Below, one piece after another: positions 1 to 12,034 of a stretch of DNA of 64,000 bases. The notes under the pieces are model-generated. The model saw nothing but the letters and a program-made list of their open reading frames with translations, searched no databases and was not told the DNA's origin. Source of the stretch: Anthoceros angustus (lineage: Eukaryota > Streptophyta > Anthocerotopsida > Anthocerotales > Anthocerotaceae); contig MU008193.1 in NCBI GenBank assembly GCA_010909165.1, positions 124,001 to 188,000 of the forward strand, read 5' to 3'. Position numbers and translations under genes: made by a program. How positions within the stretch are numbered: position 1 is the stretch's first letter; each line of letters opens with the position of its first letter.

Positions 1-771
1 ATGTCTTTACAGAACATATAGATTTATTTAATTATCACATTATAAATTTAATTTTTGATGTTAATCTTGCAATTAAATCTAACAAAATTGAGCTTCTGAA
101 GCTGCATGGATGATTCAAGACGACCATGCCCAAATAAAGATTGTTGTCCACTTAGGAGGTTGACACATTGCTAAGGTCAAGCAGTTACCTACATCCAAGG
201 ACATTTGGGACAAGCTAACCGGTTGTTTTCAGGAGGTTAGTTTAACCACTCAGCTCCTACATCACGATAAGCTTTCTTCTTTAAAGCTAAAGGAATGGGA
301 ATCTGTCATGGATTTTCTATCTACATGGGAACAAGCTCTCGACGAGGCACTCTCGTCCGGCGTGGCAGGAAACAACGACATACAAGTTATGTACTTGTTG
401 CGGTCCCTGCTCCCATCATGGAGACCATTTGTGTCTACCACAGTTAGCTTAGCAACAACAGTTAATCCTCTCTTACTACTCTTTTGGCAAAATCCGCATG
501 AAGGCTGTTTTAAGTGAACATATATCAAATACTAATAATTTAGGTACCTTGGCCCTGAACGCTGGCCCTAATAGACGAAGCCATAAGGGCAGGGCTCCTT
601 TCCAACCTGGACCTAAGAACAAGTCACCTCCAAATAATCTGGCTTTTAAAAATCTAGTTTGCCATTATTGTAAGAAGAAGGGCCACATAGCCCCAAAGTG
701 CCGCAAGCACAAACAAGATAGAGCAAGTGGCATAATTGCTACTCTTAATCATGCTTTTAACACTAAAGCAG
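1..771 (+). mobile_element. Ty1/copia gag fragment, truncated copy 1
   Basis: The translation shows a copia gag (UBN2-type) region: SKDIWDKLTGCF, then LKEWESVMDFLSTWEQ, then a CCHC zinc knuckle at about 659-705 (CHYCKKKGHIAPKC, spacing C-x2-C-x4-H-x4-C). Gag packages the element RNA. The copy is broken by a frameshift near 495 and ends abruptly at 771, where a tRNA-like sequence begins. It is a near-identical direct repeat of 1494-2266 (offset 1493 at the left end), with small indels such as GCTTCTGAAGCTGC versus GCTTCCGTGC. Its left end runs off the window. It is a relic. Confidence 0.85.
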
Positions 772-816
772 CCTTCTGATCTGGAGTCAGACGCGCTACC
801 ATTGCGCCACGGATCC
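772..816 (-). pseudogene. tRNA-Trp(CCA) 5' half, truncated
   Basis: Read on the minus strand, the 45 bases begin GGATCCGTGGCGCAATGG, continue through a D-arm (GGTAGC) and an anticodon arm TCTGA-CTCCAGA-TCAGA with anticodon CCA, and stop after AGG. This matches the 5' part of plant nuclear tRNA-Trp as I know it. The variable loop, T-arm and 3' acceptor strand are absent and are replaced by copia gag sequence. It cannot fold into a complete tRNA and is a truncated copy. The join lies exactly where the copia copy departs from its full partner (partner GCAGCC then GCTTCT). Confidence 0.8.
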
Positions 817-1493
817 ATACTCCAAATTAGGGTTTAGTTTTTATTATATACTGTAAAAAATAGGGCATGGTTCAAAACTCCTGATCCAAAAACGTGGCCT
901 CATCTATGTCTGCCTGGTTGTGGAGAATCCAGATGACGACATGGATGAGACAAGTCCAAATGGCTTAGGCTAAATGAACACACATTTATAAGAACGCCGT
1001 GATTAAGCATCTTGAGCTTGGATCGGTACTTAGATGGGGTGCCTAAAGGGAGTGGATGCTTTTGGTGCAAGTAGCTTAGCACACCATGGTACAAGTTGTT
1101 AAGTACCAAGTCCTATGACGGAAATCCATTCTTAGTGGACTTAAATAAAATTCTTCTTCTTCTTCTTCATGGCTGACGTGGTATACATGTATATAGACCG
1201 CTTCAGGATCATGAAGCATGCATCATGAGTCTCTACAGAGGCTTTTACTAGTCTGTGGAGTATATATTGGGCGATCCATTCCAAGCCCTCTGCCTCTTGC
1301 CCTTTGAGTCAGTGGGAGAAATTGAGGAAATGCAGCTCGCCCGCAAATCCATCTTTGAGAAATAAATTGCTTGAGGCTTGAAATGTACTCGCTGCATTCT
1401 TGCGGGAGAGCAATAATAAATATGTATAATTAGATAATAAATATCATCTTGACTCTCTAGAAAGAAAGATAGATTCTATGTAGTCTAGAATTA
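817..1493. other. Gene-free stretch between two copia gag copies
   Basis: I see no credible coding region. The stretch has a short TTC microsatellite near 1150 and becomes AT-rich toward 1430-1490, just before the second copia gag copy. It could hold LTR or leader sequence of the copia element, but no LTR ends or primer binding site are recognisable. Confidence 0.4.
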
Positions 1494-2367
1494 ATGTCTT
1501 TACAGAACATATAGATTTATTTAATTATCACATTATAAATTTAATTTTTGATGTTAATCTTGCAATTAAATCTAACAAAATTGAGCTTCCGTGCATGGAT
1601 GATTCAAGACTCACCATGCCCAAATAAAGATTGTCCACTTAGGAGGTTGACACATTGCTAAGGTCAAGCAGTTACCTACATCCAAGGACATTTGGGACAA
1701 GCTAACCGGTTGTTTTCAGGAGGTTAGTTTAACCACTCAGCTCCTACATCACGATAAGCTTTCTTCTTTAAAGCTAAAGGAATGGGAATCTGTCATGGAT
1801 TTTCTATCTACATGGGAACAAGCTCTCGACGAGGCACTCTCGTCCGGCGTGGCAGTAAACAACGACATACAAGTTATGTACTTGTTGCGGTCCCTGCTCC
1901 CATCATGGAGACCATTTGTGTCTACCACAGCTAGCTTAGCAACAACAGTTAATCCTCTGTCTCTTACTACTCTTTTGGCAAAAATCCGGCATGAAGCTGT
2001 TTTAAGAAGTGAACATATATCAAATACTAATAATTTAGGTACCTTGGCCCTGTACGCTGGCCCTAATAGACGAAGCCATAAGGGCAGGGCTCCTTTCCAA
2101 CCTGGACCTAAGAACAAGTCACCTCCAAATAATCTGGCTTTTAAAAATCTAGTTTGCCATTATTGTAAGAAGAAGGGCCACATAGCCCCAAAGTGCCGCA
2201 AGCACAAACAAGATAGAGCAAGTGGCATAATTGCTACTCTTAATCATGCTTTTAACACTAAAGCAGCCGCTTCTACTTCTACATCTACGGAGCCATCTTT
2301 TTCTGTTTGCTGTTCACTCTTCTATGTTGTTTTTGGAACCCCTCCTCCATTGGTGGCTCCTTGATAG
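1494..2367 (+). mobile_element. Ty1/copia gag and start of protease (left half of a split element)
   Basis: This is the better preserved gag copy. One reading frame runs 1795-2364 with the gag helix region and a CCHC knuckle (CHYCKKKGHIAPKC, about 2154-2195). After a frameshift the sequence reads WWLLD and then stops at a CACTA-type terminus. The missing protease continuation (S-G-C-T-E-H-M-T) is found 17 kb away at 19332. The host copia element is therefore split by an insertion. The final TAG (2365-2367) is the target site duplication. Confidence 0.85.
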
Positions 2368-2392
2368 CACAGGTAGGAAACCATGCCCTTTA
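2368..2392 (+). repeat. Left terminal inverted repeat of the CACTA element
   Basis: The end starts CACAGG rather than the canonical CACTAC. The following 19 bases, TAGGAAACCATGCCCTTTA, match the right terminus exactly. A short subterminal stretch with CGTAGTAAAC follows near 2441-2451. Confidence 0.85.
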
Positions 2393-3620
2393 ACACGGAC
2401 TTTACAACGGGTTTCATGGATTACTACTACGATAAAACGCCCGTAGTAAACACACAAAGCGTTAATTTCGTGGTAATGTTCCCCTCGTATCAGAGACTAT
2501 ATACTATAATTGTCTGACGCATATCATGGACTCTGGACTTCCACAGGGGTTAGAAATTAGGTAGGATTTTGTTTTTGTGTGGGAGGCGAAGGATAAAATG
2601 AGGCGAAAAGGAGGAAATAAGCCGGTTAGCACTCGGACGGCACTCGGAGTATACTCGACTCGGAGTGAGGCGTGCCAGACCTCGATGGCGGGCGGCGGTA
2701 AGTCGGACCCACTCCGGGACCGAGGCGGGATAAAATGCGCCGAAGGTAACTTAGAAGTTGGGCGTAAGACGGGGCGGCGCCACGTGGGCGACCGAGTGGA
2801 GGGCGGGCATGCGGTGAGTCGGGGCCGTAACCTTGCGAGGCCGTTATAGCGGTATTCACGCCCGCGCAGCTGCTGGCAGCGTAGGGCAGTGTGGCGGAGT
2901 AAGGCGGTGGCGGCGTAGCGCGAGTAAGCCATGCGAGACCTCGGCGATTCACAGACGGGGAAGGCGCCCTCCGCCCAGTTACTCCGGCGTGGTCGCGGAA
3001 GAAGGTCATTTCGCTGACCTCGAGACAATTCGCGATCTCTTGCGCTCCATGATCCGGCTCTGGCGGTATCTCGTGGACACTCGGGCGTCTTCGTGCGGCT
3101 CACCGTTGAGGTCGGGCGAGCGGCGAAGGAGGCTCAGCGTGCGGCGGTCTTGACAAGCGGCGGCAACCAAGGGAGAAGAAGGCGATGGCACCCAAAAGCC
3201 AGCGGAAGTTTGGGAGCCATGGAACCTTGTGGGCGCAACATTGTGACCCGCGCTATCCGGACTTTGGGCTCTGGCTCCGAGGCGGGGGGTGGTGCGGAGT
3301 GGCATTTGGATGTGTTCCAAATGGTGCGGACAAGTGTCACTCTGGTCGAGTTTGCGGAAGATCTTGGCGGTCAATAAGGAGGTGCGGTCCAAGAACCTCC
3401 GAGGACCCAAGGCGATGGACCTTGAGGTCCCAAGGCGCCTACAACCGCCCCAAGGAGGAAGAGGGGAGTGGTGCGGGCCCCTCAAGGCGAAGGGAAGATA
3501 GGTCCGACCACAGCGGCGATGCTAAGGCACAGGGCGCAGCGGACCTGTGGTTGGGCGATATCCGACACATTGGGCGGTCGAGTCGAGGCGGTGGCGGATC
3601 ATCGTCACTTTGGAACCTAC

Positions 3621-3645
3621 TCACCAAGGTGGATCACCTTGGTGA
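3621..3645. repeat. Perfect hairpin, copy 1
   Basis: Core CCAAGGTG-GAT-CACCTTGG, extended by TCA/TGA to an 11-bp stem with a 3-base loop. It is followed by TAATCTA. The same block recurs at 4369 and 5518. Confidence 0.8.
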
Positions 3646-4368
3646 TAATCTAAGTGTTCTGCCTTGCGGCGGGGAAGAAGGCGGAGGAAGGATTATCTTC
3701 CGGTTTAGCGAGGCTTCATAGCTCGGGGCGAGAAGCCTCGCCATCTGGCCGCCCCATACCGATCCATGTATGGGGGCATTTGAACTCCTCGGGAAGGAGG
3801 CTTGGCGGCGCTCGGAAAGGGCTGAGGCCCTCCGGAAGTGGAGGCGGGCAAGGGCGCCGTGAGGAGGCGGTCGTGAAAACCAAGCGGACTCGGGAGGAGG
3901 ATGGCGGGAGGGATTCGGACTCCATACGCTGGGCGGACCCCTCACCACCTGTGGAAGTATGGGAAGCAATTCCGCCTCCCTCCTTGGTGCCCCAGGCAGC
4001 CGATCAGAGGCGGCCCGGCCCAGCGCCACCGGCCATCACTCGGTGAGAGCCGCGGACAGGGAGGCGAAGGCAAGACCACGGCTACCAGCGGCACCCGGTC
4101 GGTGCAGTACCTCTTCCCTGCCGCGGAGTGGCAAGCGGAGGAAGCGATGGGAGGCGAAAGGGCCAGCGCGAGGCGAGAGGACAACAGCGGCCGCATCGAG
4201 CAGTCTGTCGCCCGGGAAGGGGCAAAAGGCGTGCTCCGGACTCCATCACCTCCGAGCCCAGGGAGAAGAGGCGGAGAAGGCTCGACGCAACGACCACCAA
4301 CGGTTGGTCGATATCCGACCGCTGGACCGAGTCGTGGTGGCCCGGATCATCGCCCATCGAACCTACTA

Positions 4369-4387
4369 CCAAGGTGGATCACCTTGG
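4369..4387. repeat. Perfect hairpin, copy 2
   Basis: Same core CCAAGGTG-GAT-CACCTTGG with an 8-bp stem; the left TCA extension has changed to CTA. Confidence 0.8.
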
Positions 4388-5517
4388 TGATAATCTATTG
4401 GTGTTCCCGCACGCTGGGGAAGAGGGCGGACGGGAAGGATTATCTTCGCCTCTTAGCTGTGAAGCTCGCAAGCCTGTGGAGCGAGAAGCCTCGCCATCTG
4501 GCCGCCCCATACCGATCCATGTATGGGGGCATTTCAACTCCTCAAGGAAGGAGAGCTTGAGCGAGCGCCCGGAAAGGACTGAGGCCCTCCCAAGTGGAGC
4601 GGCAAGGGCGCCGTGAGGGAGGAGGCCTCGACAAAACCAAACGGACTGGAGGAGGACGACCGAGGATTCCTGACCCATACGGAACGGACCCCTCACCACC
4701 AAGTATGGGAAGCACACCCCGCCTCCTTCCGTGCCCCAACCGTAATGCCCCCACAGGCACCCCACCCCACCGCCATCACTCCTACCGAGGAGCCCCGACT
4801 GTGAGAGAGCCAAGAAACGCAAGACCACGGCTACCAACGCTGCACCCCGGCCGGTGCCAAGACTCTTCCCCGCCGACGAGTGGCAAGAAGTGAGGAAGCA
4901 GAAGGAGGGCGTAGGGGACGCCTGTGGAGCGGAGGACACCGCAGCAGTGATCCAGAGCCGGGTCCTGCCGCCGGCTGTGAAGGGGCAAAGGGCGTGCTCC
5001 CTGACTCCATCACCTCCGCCGAGCCCTGTGGAGGAAAAGGGCGAGAAGGAGCTCGCCAAAAGGGCCAAGGAGGAAGCTCGGGGCTCTCGGGACCTAAGGG
5101 TCTGATTGGGTCGGAGAACCCAGTCGGACTTACTCGGGCTGCGGTATGGAGGTCCTTGACGTGAGATCCTCCGCGGACTTTGTGGGAGCCTCACGGCGGC
5201 CGTGGAGGAAACACGGCGGGTCACAGCTACCGTCATGGACGGTATGCCTGGGTCTGCGGGATGGCGAAGGCCCGGAGGTGGAAGCCACCGGGCGCATGGT
5301 GCTCCTCCGAGGACCCAAGGCGATGGACCTTGAGGTCCCAAGGCGCCTACAACCGCCCCAAGGAGGAAGAGGGGAGGGTGCCGAGCCCCTCAAGGCGAAG
5401 GGAAGATAGGTCCAGCCAGAAGCCGATGCTAAGGCTCGACGAACGACCACCAACGGTTGGTCGATATCCGACCTGACAACGAGTGGCGGTGGCCCGATCA
5501 TCGCCCATCGAACCTAC

Positions 5518-5542
5518 TCACCAAGGTGGATCACCTTGGTGA
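5518..5542. repeat. Perfect hairpin, copy 3
   Basis: Same 11-bp stem and GAT loop as copy 1, in the same sequence context (AACCTACTCA before, TAATCTATTGG after). Confidence 0.8.
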
Positions 5543-6226
5543 TAATCTATTGGTGTTCCCGCACGCTACCGCCGGGGAAGAGGGCGGACTGGGGGAGGAT
5601 TATCTTCGCCCGGTTTAGCCAGGAAGCTCGCAAGCTCAGGAGCGAGAAGCCTTCGCCATCTGGGCTGGCCCCATACCTGATCCATGTATGGGGGCATTTC
5701 GAACTCCTCAGGGAAGGAGAGCTTGAGGGAGCGCTCCGGAAAGGACTGGAGGCCCTGCCGGAAGTGGAGTGGGCAAGGGCGCCGGAGGGGGGAGGCCGGT
5801 CGTCGAAAACCAAACGGACTCGGGAGGAGGACGATCGAGGATTCCTGACCCATACGCCCTGAACGGACCCCTCACCACCTGTGGAAGTATGGGAAGCACC
5901 GCCTCCTCCTTCCGTGCCCCAACCGTAATGCCCACAGAAGCCACCCCAAGAGCCCCACCCATCGCCATCACTCCTACCGAGGAGCCCCGACTGTGAGAGA
6001 GCCAAGAAACGCAAGACCACGGCTACCAACGCTGCACCCTGGGCCGCAAGATTCTCCCCGCCGACGAGTGGCAAGAAGCGAGGAAGGAGGAGGAGGCGGA
6101 GGAGGCGGCCGTGGAGGAGGCGGAGGACACCGCAGCACTGTGATCCAGAGCCGGGTCCCGCCGGCTGTGAAGGGGCAAAGGGCGTGCTCCTGACTCCATC
6201 ACCTCCGCCGAGCCCCTGTGGAGAAA

Positions 6227-8500
6227 AGGGCGAGAAGGAGCTCGCCAAAAGGGCCAAGGAGGGGAAGCTGAGCCAAAGACTCGTGACCTAAGGGTCCCGA
6301 TTGTCCGAGAACCCACCGACTTGCTCCGATCATGGTATGGAGGTCCTTGACGGACTGGAGATGCCGGCCCCGCACGGACTTTGTGGGAGCCTCATCACAG
6401 CCGTGGAGGAAACACGGCGGGGTCCTGCCACCGCCATGGACGGTATGCCTGGGTCTCGGATGGCCGAGAAGGCCTGTGGAGGTGGAAGCCACCCGAGGCG
6501 CATGGTGCCTCCGTGAGGCTGGAGGGAGCCTGTGAGGCGAGAAGGAAGGCCAAGCCTCGCGGATTGAGGAAGGAAGCGCGGGAGAGGAGGTCTGGTCCAT
6601 CCGCAAGGACCGGACCAAATTCCTTCACCGAGGAACCGGTGCCAAGGAGGCCCAAGGCGGAGGACCTCTGCGGGAGGCGGAGGAGGCGGAGGACCTCTGC
6701 GGGAGGCGGAGGCGGGATCTCATGGGCGGCCGTGGACGAGCCAAGGCGGAGGCTCGGTGAAGGTGGCCAAGGAGGCGGAGGCCACGGCGGCCGATCGCGA
6801 TCACTTGTCAGTGATCGGGCCGGTGGAGAGAGGCGGCCGAGAGAGCCGCGGCCAATCTGAAGGCCGAGCAAGTGGCCGAGGAGCAAGCACGGTCGAGCCG
6901 TGAGGAGGCGCTGGAGGCCAGCACCCGGGAGATTGGGGACCTCAGGGTGCAGCTGCAGGAGGTAGAAGGGCGGCGGCAGGAGGCTGGAGGACAACAAGGA
7001 CACCTTGGAGTTGCAACTCCAAGATGCATCGGAGGCGGAGAGGGAGGTCCGTCCATCCGCAAGGACCGGACTAAATTCCTTCACCGAGGAACAAAGCGGT
7101 GCCAAGGAGGCCCAAGCGCGGAGGACCGCAGTGAGGGGCGAGCGCAGCAGAAGCGAGGACGCCCGGGCGCAAGCGAACGGGCGCGGATCTCGCGAGGCCT
7201 GACCGACCAGAGCCGTCGAGAGGCTCGTGAAGGTGGCCAAGGAGGCGGAGGCCACGGCGGCCGATCGCGATCACTATGTGATCGAACCGTGGAGGAGGCG
7301 GCCGAGAGAGCCGCGCCAATCAAGGCCGAGCAAGTGGTCATGAGCAAGCACGGCCGAGCCGTGAGGAGGCGCTGAGGCCAGCACCCGGGAGATTGGGGAC
7401 CCTGTGCACCAGGAGGTAGAAGGGCGCGTGAGCCGGAGGACAACAAGGACACCTTGGAGTTGCAACCCAAGATGCACGGAGCAGGGGTTCTCAGCGAGAG
7501 AATCCAAGACTTGACGAGAGGTGGCCTCCAGCTCCGCTTGAGGAGGAGGAGGCGGCGGTGCAAGGAGTTCGGCGTCGCAGGTTGCGGCGGGGCGTGGCGG
7601 AAGCCGAGTCGGGGGGATCTGGCCGCTGGAGAAGGAAGTGGAGGACCTCAGGGAAAGAATAGAAGAAGGAGGAAGCCTTTGGAGGAAAAGGTACAGCTGC
7701 TCGTCCGGTTGCGAGGCGAAGGAGCTCGGCTCCATGGCCCATAAGCGGGCGGGCTGACGCGCAGGAGGAGGAGGCGCGGCGAAGGTTGCAAGAGGTAATC
7801 TGAGGCAGCCTTGGCGGCCTCAAGGAGTCCGCCCGCCTGTGGTAAGCAGCCCGAGGCAGGCGTGGGCGATCACTCGATTCTGGAGCACCTGGAGGAGAAT
7901 GCACGGGCTCATGTGGAGGAGGCGATTGACAAGTCGATTCCGACCGCCTACTACCGAGCTCCTCAAGGCTCACAGGTCTGCGCCACCCTAGGCGGGAGGT
8001 GGACTTCGGAAGGATGGAAGGAGGCGAGAGGGCGGACCGGGGCAACTGGGAGTCCTAGGAGCGCTGCTTGACGACGGCAGCAGCAGCGCCAAGGAGAGCA
8101 GGAGGAACCGGAGGAGGAAGGCGAGGAGGTGGCCCTCGGCACCCTCGCATGGAAGGGCGAGAAGGAGCTCGCCAAAAGGGCCAAGGAGGGGAAGCTGAGC
8201 CAAAGACTCGTGACCTAAGGGTCCCGATTGTCCGAGAACCCACCGACTTGCTCCGATCATGGTATGGAGGTCCTTGACGGACTGGAGATGCCGGCCCCGC
8301 ACGGACTTTGTGGGAGCCTCACTCACAGCCGTGGAGGAAACACGGCGGGGTCCTGCCACCGCCATGGACGGTATGCCTGGGTCTCGGATGGCCGAGAAGG
8401 CCTGTGGAGGTGGAAGCCACCCGAGGCGCATGGTGCCTCCGTGAGGCTGGAGGGAGCCTGTGAGGCGAGAAGGAAGGCCAAGCCTCGCGGATTGAGGAAG
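6227..8500 (+). repeat. Pair of ~340-bp direct repeats with intervening unit
   Basis: The block starting GGGCGAGAAGGAGCTCGCC at about 6227 recurs nearly unchanged at about 8156 and stays aligned for roughly 340 bp, past ACCCACCGACTTGCTCCG and the CATGGACGGTATGCC motif. A related, more diverged version is at about 5040-5290. The spacing of about 1.93 kb suggests duplication of a whole unit. No gene is supported. Confidence 0.7.
6870..7130 (+). pseudogene. Coiled-coil gag-like coding fragment (first of four copies)
   Basis: Translation gives heptad-rich segments EALEASTREIGDLRVQLQEV and, after a frame change, LEDNKDTLELQLQDASEAER. The charge and leucine pattern predicts a coiled coil, as in structural proteins of some plant LTR elements. 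Related pieces recur at about 7310-7520, 8800-9010 and 10550-10800, each with different small deletions. No copy keeps one frame for long. The protein family is not identified, and I call it gag-like only from its context. Confidence 0.4.
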
Positions 8501-9779
8501 GAAAACGCCGGAGGCGGAGAGGGAGGTCCGTCCATCCGCAAGGACCGGACTAAATTCCTTCACCGAGGAACAGGTGCCAAGGAGGCCCAAGCGGGCGGAG
8601 GACCTCTCGCAGCAGAGGGGCGAGCGCAGAAGCGAGGACGCCCGGCAAGCGAACGGGCGGATCTCGCGAGGCAGCGACCGACCAGAGCCAAGCCGAGAGG
8701 CTGTGAAGGTGAGGCGGAGGCCACGGCGATCGCGATCGCGATCACTATCGGCGTGATCGAACCGGTGGAGGAGGCGGCCGAGAGAGCCGCGGCCAATCAA
8801 GGCCGAGCAAGTGGTCATGAGCAAGCACGGCCGAGCCGTGAGGAGGCGCTGGAGGCCAGCACCCGGGAGATTGGGGACCCTGTGGTGCCGCAGGAGGTAG
8901 AAGGGCGCGGCAGAGCCGGAGGACAACAAGGACACTTTGGAGTTGCAACCCAAGATGCACGGAGCAGGGGTTCTCAACGAGAGAATCCAAGACTTCGAGC
9001 GAGAGGTGGAACGCCCAGCCCGCTTGAAGACGGAGGAGAACAGCGGCGTGCAAGGAGTTCGACGCCGCAAGGTTGCGCAGGACGTGGCGGAAGCCGTGAG
9101 CCTGACGGGATACCGCCCGCCTGGAGAAGGAAGTGGAGGACCTCCGGAAAGAATAGAAGAAGGAGGAAGGCACGGAGGAAAAGGTACAGCCGCTCGTCCG
9201 GCCAGGTGAAGAAGGAGCTCACCCATGGCGAATCAAGTGAGTCAACAACGACGGAGGAGGAGAACGCCGAGCAGAATAAGGTTGCAAGAGGTAACGGAGG
9301 CAGCCTTGACGGCCTCAAGGGAGTCCGCCCGCCTGGAGAAGGAAGGGCGCCACAGGAGGAGGACGAGGAGGAGGCGATCCGCCTGCCACGAGCACTGGAG
9401 GAGGGAGTACCGGCTCATGTGGAGGAGGCGATTCAAGTCGATTCGACCGCCTACTACCACGCAGAGCCCTCAAGGCCTCGAGGTCCCGCGCCACCCCAGT
9501 GGGGAGGTGGACTCAAGGGATGGAAGGAGGAGCAGGAGGACGGACCCGGGACAAGACAACCGCTGGAGTCCTAGGAGCGCCTGCTTGACGACGGCAGCAG
9601 CAGCGCGGGAGAGCAGCTGAGGAACCGGAGGAGGAAGGGCGCCACACCGAGGTAAGCACTGCACCTCGCATGGAAGGACGAGGAGGATCTTGGAGGAAGG
9701 GAAGAAAGGGTGCAACCGGGCATTCGGGAACCAAGGAGGCTCGTGGATGAACCCATGACCAGCCCTGGAGGAGGCATGC

Positions 9780-10000
9780 CGAGGCAGGTCGGACTTTGTC
9801 AGGACTCCAGAAAAGGCGGATCAGTCCGGCCCCGGAAGCTGGACTTAGGGATCCGGACTCTAGTAGTAGTCCGAGGTCCGGACCCGAGGAAGGTTGGGTC
9901 AGGCCGGACCCAGGCATCCGGTCCCAGGCCGGACTCGGGGGCGGAGGCCGGACCCGGAGGCCGGACCTAGAGGTCCGGACTCGGTCGAGCAGTCTGAGGT
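9780..10000. repeat. Cluster of palindromic TCCGGA repeats
   Basis: Variants of GAGGTCCGGACTC and GGCCGGACC recur about every 15-25 bp. Most are near-palindromes centred on TCCGGA. A second cluster is at about 11560-11840. They may be degenerate tandem repeats of the internal region of the LTR-like element. Confidence 0.6.
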
Positions 10001-10223
10001 CCAAACTCGGGAGTGGGGAGGCCACATCCTGGTGATCCAACCCTTGGAGGCCCTGCGAGGCCGAGGAGAGAAGAGGGAGGACGAGGAAGACTTGGTGGTG
10101 ACCGCCGTTGTCGAGCCCGCCGGTGGCGCGACTGCAGACCCTCGGGAAGAGGAAGGGTCCCTCGCGGATCATCCGATTGGGTGCGCGCGGCAGGCTCGGC
10201 TTTGGGCCGGTGCCAAGAAGGAA

Positions 10224-10444
10224 TGAGGGCTATCCCACCCCACCACCGACGGCGATAGGCGGAATAAGCGGTGGTAGGCGGTGGTTAGGGCACTGGCCCT
10301 CGGCTCGAGAATAGAGGTGTAATAAAGCGCCGACCTTGGCGTAGTATAAGAGGGCTAAGGCCGAGATAAATCATCTTTCTCTTGGTGTTGATCGCGTTCT
10401 TGCGGACCTTTGTGTGTCTTCTTGCTAACGTGAGTCACGAGTCA
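10224..10444 (+). repeat. LTR-like unit 1
   Basis: The unit begins TGAGGGCTATCCCACC directly after the purine run AAGAAGGAA and ends CACGAGTCA, giving TGA/TCA ends. Inside are GTATAAGAGGGCTAAGG (TATA-like) and, 25-35 bp on, ATAAATCATC (polyadenylation-like), then TTTGTGTGTCTTC. This order fits U3-R-U5 of a short LTR. The same unit recurs at 12035, 12740 and, partly, 13836. No convincing primer binding site follows. Confidence 0.55.
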
Positions 10445-12034
10445 TGGCGGACAGCGCTCGGGAGATTGATCGAGGTCACGGTGGCGGACCTAGCGTGTTG
10501 TGGTGTGTGCGGGGAAGGGTGGTGGTGACCCGTGCTGTCGGCGCGGCCGAGAGAGCCGCGCCAATCAAGGCCGAGCAAGTGGTCATGAGCAAGCACGGCC
10601 GAGCCGTGAGGAGGCGAGGAGGAGGACGGACCCGGAGGAGGCGTCTGAGCGGACGGAGGAGGCCAGCACCCGGGAGATTGGGGACCCTGTGGTGCCGCAG
10701 GAGGTAGAAGGGCGCGGCAGAGCCGGAGGACAACAAGGACACTTGGAGTTGCAACCCAAGATGCACGGAGCAGGGGTTCTCAACGAGAGAATCCAAGACT
10801 TCGAGCGAGAGGTGGAACGCCCAGCCCGCTTGAAGACGGAGGAGAACAGCGGCGTGCAAGGAGTTCGACGCCGCAAGGTTGCGCAGGACGTGGCGAAGCC
10901 GTGAGCCTGACGGGATACCGCCCGCCTGGAGAAGGAAGTGGAGGACCTCCGGAAAGAATAGAAGAAGGAGGAAGGCACGGAGGAAAAGGTACAGCCGCTC
11001 GTCCGGCCAGGTGAAGAAGGGAGCTCACCCATGGCGAATCAAGTGAGTCAACAACGACGGAGGAGGAGAACGCCGAGCAGAATAAGGTTGCAAGAGGTAA
11101 CGGAGGCAGCCTTGACGGCCTCAAGGGAGTCCGCCCGCCAGAGAGAAGAGGGAGGACGAGGAGGAGGCGATCCGCCTGCCACGAGCACTGGAGGAGGGAG
11201 TACCGGCTCATGTGGAGGAGGCGATTCAAGTCGATTCGACCGCCTACTACCACGCAGAGCCCTCAAGGCCTCGAGGTCCCGCGCCACCCCAGGCAGGAGG
11301 TGGACTCAAGGGATGGAAGGAGGAGCAGGAGGACGGACCCGGGACAAGACAACCGCTGGAGTCCTAGGAGCGCCTGCTTGACGACGGCAGCAGCAGCGCG
11401 GGAGAGCAGGAGGAACCGGAGGAGGAAGGGCGCCACACCGAGGTAAGCACTGCACCTCGCATGGAAGGACGAGGAGGATCTTGAGAGGAAGGGAAAGGGT
11501 GCAACCGGGCATTCGGGAACCAAGGGAGGGCTCATGGATGAACCTGACCAGCCCTGAGGAGGCATGCCCAGAGTCGAGGGTCCTGACTTTGTCCGGACTC
11601 GAGGAAAAGGCCGGATCCCGAGGTCCGCCTCAAGGAAGTCCGACTTAGGGATCCAGACTCAGTGACGAGTCCGGCCCCGAGGTCCGACCCTGTGGAAGGG
11701 TTGGGTCCAAGACCGACCAGAGGCCGGCCCCGAGGACCTGACTCAAAGAAGGCCTGTGAGACCGGACTCAGAGGGAAGACTGACCTAGAGGTCCGGACCC
11801 GGAGGAGGAAGGGTCCCGAGGTCCAAACTCGGGAGTGGGGAGAGAGCCACCACCACCAACCCCAGATCCAACCCTTGAGGGCCCATGCAGGGCCCGCCAG
11901 AGAGAAGAGGGAGGACGAGGAAGACTTGGTGATCGCGCCACGGTGGCGCCCCTGCACCCTGAAGAGGAAGGGTCCCGCGATCATCCGATTGCGCGCCGCA
12001 CAGTGGCTCGGCTTTGGGCCGTGCCAAGAAGGAA

